DNA of 64,000 bases from [Muricauda] lutisoli (nom. illeg.) (GTDB lineage: Bacteria; Bacteroidota; Bacteroidia; Flavobacteriales; Flavobacteriaceae). Of this stretch, positions 54,069-63,118 are shown piece by piece. The position numbers and the translations under genes were made by a program. The notes beneath the pieces were generated by a model, which saw only the letters and a program-made list of their open reading frames with translations, was not told the DNA's origin and did not search any database. The stretch covers positions 124,001-188,000 of the forward strand of contig NZ_JAFLND010000002.1 in the NCBI RefSeq assembly GCF_017313105.1, given 5' to 3'. Position 1 is the stretch's first letter. Every line of letters starts with the position of its first letter.

Positions 54069-55490
54069 TTGAAGACCTTTTTAACCATCCTGTACATTGC
54101 AACTTCCGTTTGGGCGATCGGAGCCATTATTTATCACGGAAGACGGCCCTCGCGTTCCATTAGTTGGGCTTTGGCCATCATTATCCTGCCGTTTTTAGGG
54201 GCCATACTCTACTATCTTTTTGGCATGAACCGCAGAAAGTTCAAGTTCTATAACACCAAGGAATTTGAAAAAAGGAACAAATTCGCCCAGCCTAACATTT
54301 CCGAGCAAGAAGGGTTTTTAGCGCATTTTGATGATGATATCCGAAAGGAGAGGCTCAACCGATTAATACAGGCCAGTTCCGATACCACTGCAAAATCCAG
54401 CAATAATGTATCGGTCTTACAAGATGGCGGGGAAACCTTCAACGTCTTGTTCAAGGCCATGGAGGAGGCCCAAAAATTTATCCATGTGCAATACTATATT
54501 TTGGAGAGGGGCACGCTCTTGGATAAAATGCTGGACCTTTTTGAAAGAAAAATCAAAGAGGGTGTGGAAATCAGAATTATTTACGACTCGCTCGGCAGCT
54601 ATAAATTACGGGGCCGCCCCAGAAAACAATTTCAGGATATCGGGGTGAAAATATATCCCATTATGCCCATTCGGTTAAGGAACCTGTTGTTCTCCCTTAA
54701 TTTTAGAAACCACCGAAAAATTGTGATCATTGACAATACCGTGGCTTTTACCGGAGGGGTCAATGTTTCCGACAAATACATAAAACGGGAAAACGGACTG
54801 GGCAAATGGAAAGACGTCCATTTAAAATTGGAAGGCCCCATTGTAAACGATCTGCACCTTGTTTTTTTAAAGGATTACTTTTTTGCGAGCAACAAAGCTG
54901 ATTTTCATATCTCCAACTATGTTGCTGCACAACAAGCAGCTGGCCATGTCAATGCCCAAGTGGTCGCTGGCGGACCGGATTCCAAGTACCCAACCATTAT
55001 GCAACAATACATAAGCATGATGAACCAAGCGAAACGTTCCATATGCATAGCCAACCCCTATTTTGTTCCCGGTGAAGCGTTTTTACAGAACTTAAAAATC
55101 ATCGCGCTCGAAGGTGTGGAAATCACCCTTCTGGTTCCCAAAAAATCGGATTCCCAGGCAGCCAAATTTGCCATGTTTTCCCATTTTGAAGAATTGCTGA
55201 AGGTAGGGGTGAAAATTTATTTACGGAACGACTTCTCCCACAGCAAAATAATGATCGTGGATGATGACTTGGTCTCCATTGGCTCCGGCAACTTCGACAT
55301 TCGCAGCTTTGAACTCAACTATGAGACCAATATTCTACTGTACAACAAAGAAATCAATCGGGAAATGACGGAAGAGTTCAAAAAAATCTGTGAAAAAGCC
55401 AGCCCAGTTACCTTGGAACGGTTCCTGAACAGAACCCTTTGGCAAAAATTCCTTGAAGGGCTCTTCAAATTTTTCAAGCCCCTGATATAG
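54069..55490 (+). CDS. cls: Cardiolipin synthase (PLD family)
   Basis: 473 aa. The TTG at 54069 is taken as start because it precedes the first of two N-terminal membrane helices (about 3-20 and 33-50) and no ATG lies upstream. Two PLD repeats carry HxK-x4-D motifs: HRKIVIIDNTVAFTGGVN and HSKIMIVDDDLVSIGSGNFD. It joins two phosphatidylglycerols to form cardiolipin at the inner membrane. Length and layout match bacterial Cls. Confidence 0.95.
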   Translation: MKTFLTILYIATSVWAIGAIIYHGRRPSRSISWALAIIILPFLGAILYYLFGMNRRKFKFYNTKEFEKRNKFAQPNISEQEGFLAHFDDDIRKERLNRLIQASSDTTAKSSNNVSVLQDGGETFNVLFKAMEEAQKFIHVQYYILERGTLLDKMLDLFERKIKEGVEIRIIYDSLGSYKLRGRPRKQFQDIGVKIYPIMPIRLRNLLFSLNFRNHRKIVIIDNTVAFTGGVNVSDKYIKRENGLGKWKDVHLKLEGPIVNDLHLVFLKDYFFASNKADFHISNYVAAQQAAGHVNAQVVAGGPDSKYPTIMQQYISMMNQAKRSICIANPYFVPGEAFLQNLKIIALEGVEITLLVPKKSDSQAAKFAMFSHFEELLKVGVKIYLRNDFSHSKIMIVDDDLVSIGSGNFDIRSFELNYETNILLYNKEINREMTEEFKKICEKASPVTLERFLNRTLWQKFLEGLFKFFKPLI

Positions 55491-55555
55491 TTTCCCCAAT
55501 AACGGTCTGCATCAATCATTAACTGATTTGAGGCAAGTCAATATCGGGTCCCGAT

Positions 55556-55563
55556 TAACTTTG
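55556..55563 (+). promoter_or_regulatory. Candidate -7 element of the OM barrel gene
   Basis: TAACTTTG (TAnnTTTG), 18 bases before the ATG; a TTG at 55528-55530 is present at a longer than ideal spacing of 25. Confidence 0.45.
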
Positions 55564-55581
55564 TACCAAAATAAAACAATC

Positions 55582-56046
55582 ATGAAAAATCTATTTTTAA
55601 TTCTATTTTTAATCGGAGCAACCACCATGAGTGCCCAGAGCATATCTAAAAATGCATTGGGTATCAGAGTGGGCGATAATGACGGATTTGGAGGTGAAAT
55701 CTCTTATCAACGTTATCTGCACGAAAACAATAGACTGGAATTCGACCTTGGTTGGAGGGATTCCAACAATGTGGAAGCCTTTAAACTAGTGGGTCTGTAC
55801 CAATGGGTAATGCCAATTGACGAAGGATTTAACTGGTATGTCGGTGCCGGTGGTGGATTGGGATCTTTTGACGCCGGAGAAGTTGATGGCACCTTTGCTC
55901 TAGTAGCAGGTGACATAGGTATTGAGTACGATTTTGATTTTCCATTATTGGTTTCGCTTGATATGAGGCCCGAGATCGGTTTTAACGACACTTACTCGGA
56001 CGACCTGGATTTGGATATCGCTCTTGGACTACGGTACCAGTTCTAA
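55582..56046 (+). CDS. Small outer membrane beta-barrel protein (154 aa)
   Basis: From ATG 55582 (MKNLFLILFL), signal peptide ending TMSAQ. Eight or so amphipathic strands (GIRVGDNDGFGGEISYQRYL, RLEFDLGWRDSNNVEAFKLV, GFNWYVGAGGGLGSFDAGE, LDIALGLRYQF) with terminal Phe, as expected for a BAM substrate of the OmpA/porin-like small barrel group. Confidence 0.88.
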   Translation: MKNLFLILFLIGATTMSAQSISKNALGIRVGDNDGFGGEISYQRYLHENNRLEFDLGWRDSNNVEAFKLVGLYQWVMPIDEGFNWYVGAGGGLGSFDAGEVDGTFALVAGDIGIEYDFDFPLLVSLDMRPEIGFNDTYSDDLDLDIALGLRYQF

Positions 56047-56065
56047 ACATAGTATAATCATATTA

Positions 56066-56093
56066 AAAAGGGCAAATTATGATTTGCCCTTTT
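56066..56093. terminator. Terminator after the OM barrel gene
   Basis: Perfect 12-bp stem AAAAGGGCAAAT (56066-56077) / ATTTGCCCTTTT (56082-56093), TATG loop. It lies only 15 bases before the start of the next gene. Confidence 0.88.
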
Positions 56094-56107
56094 CTAACCC
56101 TTAAATT

Positions 56108-56743
56108 TTGAGAAGAAAACTAAAACTACTTTTTCCGGCCATCATAGCTGTATTTTTAGTTGTCCATATTTTGAAAGAACCCAAAACTACAATACCAAAA
56201 AGCATAAAAGAAGAGGTGGAGATTGCCCTCGGGCATTTTTCCGAACTCGAGGGGATTCCCATAGCATTCAAGTTCAAAAAGAACATCAAAAAATCGGTGA
56301 TGCAGGCACAGCCAACCTGGAGCGGACTTCTAAAGCCCAGGAGCAAAAGAAGCTACGTGATTTTGATCAGTGAAAAGTTCAAGATTTCCGGAGCGGAATT
56401 TAAAACAGTGGATGTGCCGCGGGATGTGCTGATCGGTTGGATAGGACATGAGCTTGGCCATGTGATGGATTATCAAGAACGTGGCAATCTCAACCTCATA
56501 GGTTTTGGCATCCGATATTTACTCTTAAAGGAATTCGTAAAAAAAGCCGAACGGGCGGCCGACTCTTTTGCGGTATCGCGTGGCATGTCCGAATATATCC
56601 TAAAAACAAAACGGTTTATCCTAAACCATTCCGAAATCGACGATGTTTACAAAGCCCGTATAAAACAGTATTACCTCTCCCCAGACGAAATTATGGAAAT
56701 GGTGGAGCAACAGGATTCCATCAGGGACAATAATTTATTATGA
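56108..56743 (+). CDS. Putative membrane-anchored zinc metallopeptidase (HExxH)
   Basis: 211 aa, TTG start before an N-terminal helix (about 6-22). Zinc site HELGH (H114, E115, H118) in VLIGWIGHELGHVMDYQERG, with a likely third ligand in KKAERAADSFAVSRG (E148 or D152), a gluzincin-like arrangement. No named family recognised. It ends in a 6-bp overlap with the convergent GH3-type gene. A role in envelope protein turnover is possible. Confidence 0.75.
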   Translation: MRRKLKLLFPAIIAVFLVVHILKEPKTTIPKSIKEEVEIALGHFSELEGIPIAFKFKKNIKKSVMQAQPTWSGLLKPRSKRSYVILISEKFKISGAEFKTVDVPRDVLIGWIGHELGHVMDYQERGNLNLIGFGIRYLLLKEFVKKAERAADSFAVSRGMSEYILKTKRFILNHSEIDDVYKARIKQYYLSPDEIMEMVEQQDSIRDNNLL

Positions 56744-58261
56744 TTTTTGGGCAACAAATGCTTCCCATTCCTCGAAGCGTTCTTCACCCATAACCCGTTC
56801 CATTTTAACCTGCCCGCCTTTTTTCTTGTTGGCCCCGTTCCAATCGGCAAACACCTGTTGGGGCACAAAATTAACCTTTACCCCTTCCAAAGCTTTGCTT
56901 CGGGCCACTTTGTAGTTTTTATTGGCTTCTTTTAAATAATCGTCCAGAACATTTGCGGTTTTTTCTTCATCCAATGGGTTGTCGGAACCCAAATACCAAG
57001 TGTGGTAGAACCCATCGTCAAAGCGCTTGGCGCAAAGAGTGTATTCCGGTACTTTTATGTTCAATTCTTCCTCCAAATGCTTTACGGCATCGTTCAGCTT
57101 GTTTACCGAAAGCTGGGAACCAACGGTATTCAAGAAAAACTTGGTGCGTCCCGTAATTTTGATTTCAGCCCGTTCCACATCGGTAAAGGCAATGGTATCC
57201 CCGATAATGTATCTCCAAGCTCCGGACACTGTTGAAATGATCAGCACGTAATCCACGTCTTTTTCGACCTCATCCAAGGTTATGGAGGGTGCATCATCCG
57301 TCAACGAACCGTCTTGGTTGACGTATTGTGGTTCAAACGGCACAAACTCAAAGTAAATACCATTGTCCGTAATCAGTTTCATTGCGGTGGTCTCCGGCCT
57401 GTTTTGGCAGGCAAAGAACCCTTCTGATGCCAAATAGGTATCAATAATCTGAATGGGATGGTCCAACAGTGCATTGAAACTTTTCTCGTACGGGTCAAAT
57501 GCAACCCCGCCGGAAGTATAGGCTTGCAAATTGGGCCATATCTCATGGATGTTGTCCACATCATGATAGTCTATCACCTTTTTAAGCATGAGTTCCATCC
57601 ACGATGGAATGCCACTCAAAGCCCCAATATCCCAGTTTTTGGCATTTTTTGCGATGGACAGTACACGCTCGTCCCAATCATCGATTTTAGCTATTTGATC
57701 TCCGGGCTTATAATACTTTTTAAACCAAAATGGAATATTGCTGGCACTGATCCCACTAATCTCGCCTTCCTTTTTCCCATCACGTTCCTGAAGATTTGTG
57801 GAACTGCCCAGCATCATAATCTCTTTTTCAAAAAAATCGGCAGGCATATCAAAATTACCCATGGCAAATACCTGCTGTCTACCGGCCCTTGTGATGGAAT
57901 CAAGCATATCCTTGGTCACGGGAATCCTTTTGGATTTTTTCCCCGTAGTTCCCGAAGAGAGTGCAAAAAAATCGGGGCTACCGGGCCAGGCAACGTCGGG
58001 TTCGCCCTCTATGGTCTTACTCCACCATTCTTCGGTGATTTTTTTATAATCGTGATAGGGTATACCCTCGGAAAATGCCTCTTGAAGATTGTCGGATTTT
58101 AGGATGGAAGCAAAATCGTAGTGTTCTCCAAACTTTGTATCCTTGGCCTTTTCCAACAGTTCCTTCAGGACTTTTTTTTGCTCTTCAACAGGGCTTGTAT
58201 CTTTGCTCAAGGCCTCTCTGGCCTCAATCACCCCTTTTATGATATTTCCAATAATTGCCAT
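56738..58261 (-). CDS. GH3-family acyl-adenylating enzyme (auxin-responsive GH3-like)
   Basis: 507 aa. ANL-superfamily fold: P-loop FFALSSGTTGKKSKRIPVT, the A4-A5 region AYTSGGVAFDPYEK and DTYLASEGFFACQN, YRYIIGDTIAF-like AWRYIIGDTIAF, and a C-terminal lid with KITGRTKFFLN. Plant homologues conjugate amino acids to jasmonate or auxin; bacterial homologues are common in Bacteroidota, with unknown acid substrate. Monocistronic. Confidence 0.92.
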   Translation of the reverse strand: MAIIGNIIKGVIEAREALSKDTSPVEEQKKVLKELLEKAKDTKFGEHYDFASILKSDNLQEAFSEGIPYHDYKKITEEWWSKTIEGEPDVAWPGSPDFFALSSGTTGKKSKRIPVTKDMLDSITRAGRQQVFAMGNFDMPADFFEKEIMMLGSSTNLQERDGKKEGEISGISASNIPFWFKKYYKPGDQIAKIDDWDERVLSIAKNAKNWDIGALSGIPSWMELMLKKVIDYHDVDNIHEIWPNLQAYTSGGVAFDPYEKSFNALLDHPIQIIDTYLASEGFFACQNRPETTAMKLITDNGIYFEFVPFEPQYVNQDGSLTDDAPSITLDEVEKDVDYVLIISTVSGAWRYIIGDTIAFTDVERAEIKITGRTKFFLNTVGSQLSVNKLNDAVKHLEEELNIKVPEYTLCAKRFDDGFYHTWYLGSDNPLDEEKTANVLDDYLKEANKNYKVARSKALEGVKVNFVPQQVFADWNGANKKKGGQVKMERVMGEERFEEWEAFVAQKS

Positions 58262-58344
58262 ACTGAGTAACTTATTTTTATAAAATTACTCATATCCTAC
58301 CTGTAGAATTTACTCAATCCATTTTTAGATTGACTTATATGATC

Positions 58345-58641
58345 TTAAACGTTGACGGTGGTCAACAACCGCGAGGTCTGTTCGGGAACTTCCTTGCTTT
58401 TGGGCTGTTCCAAGTTGTTGGAGATCTTGGAAAACAGGGGCTCTGGTGTTTCTTCATTGACGGATACATGGCCGTTTAAGGAGTTTATCTCCATGACCAC
58501 CAAAGAAAGATAATCCATGAGGTGTTCTGCCTCATCAATCAGGATTCTGACCACTTGAAGCCGTAGACCATACTCCAAATCAATGCTGTGCTCATGATTC
58601 AAGGGGCTTTTCCTCCCTAAATTTTTCCAGATTATTTCCAA
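58345..58641 (-). CDS. Unknown small protein (98 aa)
   Basis: TTG start at 58641 by inference. Helical N-terminal half (HSIDLEYGLRLQVVRILIDE, AEHLMDYLSLVVMEINSLNG) and a polar tail. No family recognised, and no Shine-Dalgarno. Located 84 bp downstream of the GH3 gene's 5' region, same strand. Confidence 0.5.
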   Translation of the reverse strand: MEIIWKNLGRKSPLNHEHSIDLEYGLRLQVVRILIDEAEHLMDYLSLVVMEINSLNGHVSVNEETPEPLFSKISNNLEQPKSKEVPEQTSRLLTTVNV

Positions 58642-58932
58642 GTCCGATTTTTAAGCAAAAATAGCTTAAATAATATTCAGCTTACAATTAGGTTACGTTA
58701 TTTTAACATAGCTGGGAATCAAAAATAAGCTTTGTCCGAAAAACTTCGTAAGATCATCAATCGGAGAATGGCAAGATTTACTTTTTTTTGGGTTTTTTTA
58801 GATTTCTCTAGGACTTACCGGATTCGACTTCTTAATGTTTTCATAAATATGAAAATCAAATGGTTCCATAGGCAAATAATATCAAACTAACTCTTATATT
58901 TAGCCGATTTCGAATAATTTTAAAAACAAAAA
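58642..58932. other. Intergenic region without recognised features
   Basis: AT-rich divergent gap between two small unknown genes. TTATATTTAG near 58895 is close to a -7 consensus for the plus-strand gene; nothing else seen. Confidence 0.4.
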
Positions 58933-59160
58933 ATGACCCACGAATTACTAGAAAAGGCGGAAGAGTTTGAAAAAAGGCCAATGAGCCACATGTCCACCAG
59001 CGATAGGGTTAAGGCCTCAAGGGAAGCAAAAAGCTTGATTCTTTCCATTAACGAGATCTACAAAAAAACCAAGGATTCCAAATTAATGGAGACCATGAAG
59101 AACATTACGGCTAAAAAGCGTAAGATAGAAAAGCGCCTAAAGGGTTCTCCCTTGGTTTAA
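58933..59160 (+). CDS. Small charged helical protein (75 aa)
   Basis: ATG start; composition rich in Lys, Glu, Met and Ser (LLEKAEEFEKRPMSHMSTSD, RVKASREAKSLILSINEIYK) and a basic C-terminus (ITAKKRKIEKRLKGSPLV). No family recognised; probably cytosolic and DNA- or RNA-associated by charge, which is a guess. Confidence 0.68.
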   Translation: MTHELLEKAEEFEKRPMSHMSTSDRVKASREAKSLILSINEIYKKTKDSKLMETMKNITAKKRKIEKRLKGSPLV

Positions 59161-59453
59161 TTTCTACCACACATACTTTTTAAGGGAGGGTGTTGTTGGT
59201 TCTTCCTAACAAACATCCTTCCAAAGGTTTTAGTTCCCCTCTCCCACTCCAGAAACAATTCAGTAAATTCAAGCGACTTATCTATTTTTCGCTTGGCATG
59301 TTATTATCAAAAAATAGGTTTTCCCATTTACATAACTTTTCTTACCAGTTATGTCCCATTTACTGCAACAAATAAAAATATAGCTTGTTTGGTCCATCTT
59401 TTGGATAATTTAGAGGAGCAGTTTAACTCAACTAAATAGCAAACACTCAAAAA
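59161..59453. other. Intergenic region without recognised features
   Basis: 293 bp, no convincing coding frame (a 61-codon frame at 59190 has no ATG and odd composition), no hairpin with T-run. Confidence 0.4.
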
Positions 59454-59555
59454 ATGAACACTATAGATACAAAACTGGGATATCTATTCTGGTATATTGT
59501 TATTGCACTATCCATTTACTTTCTATTTAGCAGTATCTACCTGTATATGAATTAA
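59454..59555 (+). CDS. Tiny membrane peptide (33 aa)
   Basis: ATG frame with a single hydrophobic helix: MNTIDTKLGYLFWYIVIALS followed by IYFLFSSIYLYMN. A purine-rich stretch AGAGGAG (59412-59418) lies some distance upstream. It is followed by a terminator at 59616. Typical of bacterial small membrane proteins, but unsupported by any family. Confidence 0.42.
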   Translation: MNTIDTKLGYLFWYIVIALSIYFLFSSIYLYMN

Positions 59556-59615
59556 GCTATACTAAACACTAGGTCATCAACCAAATACGAAGATAGTTAG
59601 TAAAGTGTCTCAATT

Positions 59616-59641
59616 GGGCTCCTTTTTTAGGCGCCCTTTTT
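59616..59641 (+). terminator. Terminator downstream of the 33-aa peptide gene
   Basis: GGGCTCC (59616-59622) / GGCGCCC (59630-59636) with one mismatch, T-rich loop, then T-run that reaches the stop of the pyruvate kinase gene. Confidence 0.7.
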
Positions 59642-61172
59642 ATTTCCATTCCATTTTAGGCAACATCACTTCTTTTTTATCGTGGGAACTTTCCACGTTG
59701 TACAAAACTTCATCCAAAAAAGAAATGGCCTCGTTAATATGAGGGCCTTTGTTCAACATAACACATTCGGCCTGTACAGATGATGTGATATCGGTTATTT
59801 CGGACCTGGATGGCATTCCTTTTTTTGCCAGACCTTCCAAGACTTGGGTTGCCCATACCACTGGAATATGGGCTGCACTGCAAAAGGACAAAATACCTTC
59901 CTGTACCATTGCCATATTTTTCCAACCCACTTCCAAGGCCAAATCTCCTCTTGCGATCATCACACCTAAGTGTTTTCGTTGCATCGCAGTAATTAGGATA
60001 TTGATCAAATTTTTGTACGCCAAATTGGTCTCGATTTTTAGTATAACGCCCAAATCTTCATCTGCACCCAATCGTTTTAGCACCATAAGAAGGTCTTTTA
60101 CATCCTTTTCATCGTTCACATAGGAATAGTTTACAATGTCGGCATGTTTTACCACAAATTTCAGGTCTTCCCTATCCTTTTCCGTCAAACCCGAAATACC
60201 CAAATCCAAGGTTGGCAGGTTAATTCCCTTTTTTCCTTTCAGTTTGGTGCCACCAAAATCGGCACGTGTAATTTTCACTTCGAAGTGATCTGTGGCCGTT
60301 TCCATAACCTCCCCTTCGATTCTGCCATCATCAAATAAAATTGGTGCCCCTTTCTCCACACGTTCAATTATTTGAGAAGGCACACAACCAATGGTTGCCG
60401 GTTTCAATAAATTTCCTTCATCATCATACTTGGCGGAGGTCGCTTCATCTTCCTTGCCCGACACAATTAGTTTATCTCCTTCATGCAAAAGAATAAAAGG
60501 TTTCCGCTTCTTTTTTGAACCGTTTTTGCTTTTACCCTCTTCACCGAAATCAATTGTTCCTGTTCTGACCTTAGATCCTGCAAGGTCCATGGCTACCTTA
60601 ACTGTAGTGGAGCATTCGTTGGCCGCCCTTTTCACATTGGCTATAATGGCTTTCCAAACTTCCAGGTTGTCGTGAGCGCAATTGATCCTGGCACAATCCA
60701 TTCCATTTTCAACCATTTCCAAAACCATATTATAATCTGTTGCTGCTTCGGATGGCATGGTTACCATAATACGAACCCGTCTCTTTTTATCACTTTTTCC
60801 AAAAAGTTGGCCGGTATGTTTTTTTAGAAGTTTATTCCCATCGCCGATGGATAAAAACTCGTTATCGGATAAGTTGGGGTTGCTGCCCAACAAACTATGG
60901 GTAATGATCTTTAAATTGATTAGGCTGCCTAGAATATTTCCTTCGGAATTGGCCAAACGCGTCAAACCCAACTCTTTTAGACCCCTTTGCATATTTCTGG
61001 CATCAAAACTCCTAAAGGTTGCATAATGCATGAGGTTTTTGGCACTCTTTTTATAAATGGGACATACCTGCTTTAAAACAGGGCTGCTGTCCGCATCTTG
61101 TCGTTGAACCAAATCAAGGACCTCGTCTATTTGCAATGCCATTTTGTGAAGCTGCTCCCGTGTAATGCCCAT
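59640..61172 (-). CDS. Atypical pyruvate kinase with N-terminal extension
   Basis: 510 aa. Residues 1-130 are an alpha-helical extension not found in standard enzymes (LHKMALQIDEVLDLVQRQDA, ATFRSFDARNMQRGLKELGL). The kinase barrel follows with ARINCAHD (R162), MDLAGSKVRTG, LDLGISGLTEKDREDLKF, the catalytic ILKIET, IARGDLALEVGW and ATQVLEGLAKKGMPSRSEIT. A Lys-rich insertion (about 213-224) sits in the B domain. The usual C-terminal allosteric domain is missing. So it is a catalytic-type PK-like enzyme, perhaps with other regulation; a canonical pyk probably exists elsewhere. Confidence 0.88.
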   Translation of the reverse strand: MGITREQLHKMALQIDEVLDLVQRQDADSSPVLKQVCPIYKKSAKNLMHYATFRSFDARNMQRGLKELGLTRLANSEGNILGSLINLKIITHSLLGSNPNLSDNEFLSIGDGNKLLKKHTGQLFGKSDKKRRVRIMVTMPSEAATDYNMVLEMVENGMDCARINCAHDNLEVWKAIIANVKRAANECSTTVKVAMDLAGSKVRTGTIDFGEEGKSKNGSKKKRKPFILLHEGDKLIVSGKEDEATSAKYDDEGNLLKPATIGCVPSQIIERVEKGAPILFDDGRIEGEVMETATDHFEVKITRADFGGTKLKGKKGINLPTLDLGISGLTEKDREDLKFVVKHADIVNYSYVNDEKDVKDLLMVLKRLGADEDLGVILKIETNLAYKNLINILITAMQRKHLGVMIARGDLALEVGWKNMAMVQEGILSFCSAAHIPVVWATQVLEGLAKKGMPSRSEITDITSSVQAECVMLNKGPHINEAISFLDEVLYNVESSHDKKEVMLPKMEWK

Positions 61173-61244
61173 ACCTCATTGTTTATGGCAAATTTCAAAA
61201 GGAAACCCTTCAAAAAAACTGATATTGGTCAGTGCATTTAAACT

Positions 61245-62795
61245 TTACCAGACGGATTTCATTGGGCTGACAGTACTTATTAGAATGGGGGCCTCGTCAT
61301 CCTCGTTAACAATAATCAGTGTATCATAAGGAGAGGTAGGAAATACTTGCTCGGTCATGGAGACCAAACCTTGATCAATAAATAATTCCATGGACGACCA
61401 GTCCATAAAAATCCTCAATTCATGTGCTTTTTTTTGAGCACCGATTAGTGGAGCTATATGCTTTCTTGCGCCAAAATCTTCCTGAAAATCGATTTTCCCA
61501 GATAAGGTTCTATCGACCTCAAATTTCCTGTTCTCTACGTCCATGTGCAGCTCGAGCACCTCATTGGATGCATTTTTAAACAATAGTTTAAACTTTCTTG
61601 AAGCTGTTGTCAGCCATATTTCGGATTGATTCAGCCCATTGGTCTCCACACTGAAAGTCTCGCCAGATGGAACCTCAGTTTGTTCAAGTAAAGGAGGATT
61701 GGACAATTTATCCACTGTTTCAATCGGGTAATTGGCCAGAAAATAGTCGTCATCCCATTCATAAAGTGATAGCTTGCGTGGCAGCGTCATAGCACTTCGC
61801 CATTTTTTGGTAGGCGTGTCCCGGGCATAATCCCAATTGCTCATCCACCCTATAAAAATACGCTCGCCATTAGGTACGTTGTTATAGGTTACCCCCGCAT
61901 AATTATCGGTTCCATAATCCAACCACTTGGGTTCCGTTTGATCGGTGGAAAAGGTTTTGCCGTCAAAATCACCTACAAAATATTGGGTTCCGCTACCACC
62001 ATTGGGCGCCCCGGGATTAATACTGATGATCAACACCCATTTTTCTTCATCCGAACCCTTGATCTTTAATGGAAAAAGGTCGGGACACTCCCACACCCCT
62101 CCATGAGCGCCTTTTGTTCTTCCAAAATCACTCAGGTGTTCCCAATCCTTTAAGTTTTTGGAAGTATAAAATTTAGCATGGTCGCCTGCAACCAACGTCA
62201 ATATCCAAGATTTTGACGGTTCGTGCCAAAACACCTTTGGATCCCTGAAGTCCTTGATTCCCTCATTACCGATTACAGGATTATCGGCATACTTTGTCCA
62301 GGTGTCACCATTATCCAAACTATAGGCGATACCTTGTGTTTGAAAATCTTTTCTTCCAGCCCTTTCTCCATCCATGGAATGGTATGTGAAAATGGCGACC
62401 AAAGGTATTTTCCCATTTTCCCCAAAACCAGAGGTGTTTTTTGTGTCCACCACAGCACTTCCAGAAAAAATAAGTCCGTTTTGATCAGGATACAGTGCTA
62501 TGGGCTTGTGCTCCCAATGCACCAAATCCGTACTTACCGCATGTCCCCAGTGCATAGGCCCCCATACAATATCATCCGGGTAATATTGATAAAATAGATG
62601 ATAAAAACCATCATTATAGACCAATCCATTGGGGTCGTTCATCCATTTTTCCTCGGGCGAGAAATGAAATTGTGGTCGATATTGCTCTTTATAGCTCGAT
62701 TCTACTTGATTTTGCACCGATTCCTGCTTGTGCTCGTTTTTACAAGAAACCAACATAATTAACATTAAGCAACTGATGAAGAAGTATCTGTACAT
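61245..62795 (-). CDS. GH32 fructan hydrolase (levanase/inulinase type) lipoprotein
   Basis: 516 aa from ATG 62795; an upstream TTG is not needed. Lipoprotein signal with C18 (LIMLVSC). GH32 beta-propeller: nucleophile D54 in WMNDPNGLVY, transition-state RDP at 184-186 (RDPKVFW), acid/base E236 in WECPDLF; a C-terminal beta-sandwich follows. It cleaves terminal beta-fructosyl bonds in sucrose, levan or inulin at the cell surface. No SusC/D genes are in view, but the divergent sensor gene may respond to its substrates. Confidence 0.95.
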   Translation of the reverse strand: MYRYFFISCLMLIMLVSCKNEHKQESVQNQVESSYKEQYRPQFHFSPEEKWMNDPNGLVYNDGFYHLFYQYYPDDIVWGPMHWGHAVSTDLVHWEHKPIALYPDQNGLIFSGSAVVDTKNTSGFGENGKIPLVAIFTYHSMDGERAGRKDFQTQGIAYSLDNGDTWTKYADNPVIGNEGIKDFRDPKVFWHEPSKSWILTLVAGDHAKFYTSKNLKDWEHLSDFGRTKGAHGGVWECPDLFPLKIKGSDEEKWVLIISINPGAPNGGSGTQYFVGDFDGKTFSTDQTEPKWLDYGTDNYAGVTYNNVPNGERIFIGWMSNWDYARDTPTKKWRSAMTLPRKLSLYEWDDDYFLANYPIETVDKLSNPPLLEQTEVPSGETFSVETNGLNQSEIWLTTASRKFKLLFKNASNEVLELHMDVENRKFEVDRTLSGKIDFQEDFGARKHIAPLIGAQKKAHELRIFMDWSSMELFIDQGLVSMTEQVFPTSPYDTLIIVNEDDEAPILISTVSPMKSVW

Positions 62796-63118
62796 TACCT
62801 TTTTATAAAATGAGCTAATCAAGATAAACAAATTTTATCTCTTCCTGTAACGGAAATAAGCGTTGCTTTATCCTAGAAAAAACCCATAAATGGATAGATA
62901 TAACTTTTGGAACGAACGAAAATATGAGGGAGCCGTGCATTTTTCTCTTAAAGAGGGCATTGCATACAATTTTTCTTCAAAAATGATGTTTACATGGATG
63001 ATGAATGTTGTATTTTCTTACGGATCTCAAAACTATGGGAAGAAGTAACATATGCATTGATCTTGAACTGATGAGTTGAAAAAAGTATTAATAAACAGCC
63101 ACGATTTAGGTACTTAAT
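62796..63118. other. 323-bp divergent intergenic region
   Basis: Lies between the GH32 gene (minus) and the CHASE-type sensor gene (plus). It contains a 52-codon frame (62890-63048), listed separately, and otherwise no repeats, hairpins or clear TAnnTTTG. Confidence 0.4.
62890..63048 (+). CDS. Possible small protein (52 aa), uncertain
   Basis: ATG frame encoding MDRYNFWNERKYEGAVHFSL, then KEGIAYNFSSKMMFTWMMNV and a basic end. Aromatic and Met-rich, with no signal peptide or family; the composition is unlike a random AT-rich frame but no further support exists. Confidence 0.25.
   Translation: MDRYNFWNERKYEGAVHFSLKEGIAYNFSSKMMFTWMMNVVFSYGSQNYGKK

Noticed and set aside
57458..58102. 214-codon plus-strand frame opposite the GH3-type gene
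   Set aside because: Shadow frame without support.
59190..59375. 61-codon plus-strand frame in the gap after the 75-aa gene
   Set aside because: No ATG and no promoter or family; treated as non-coding.
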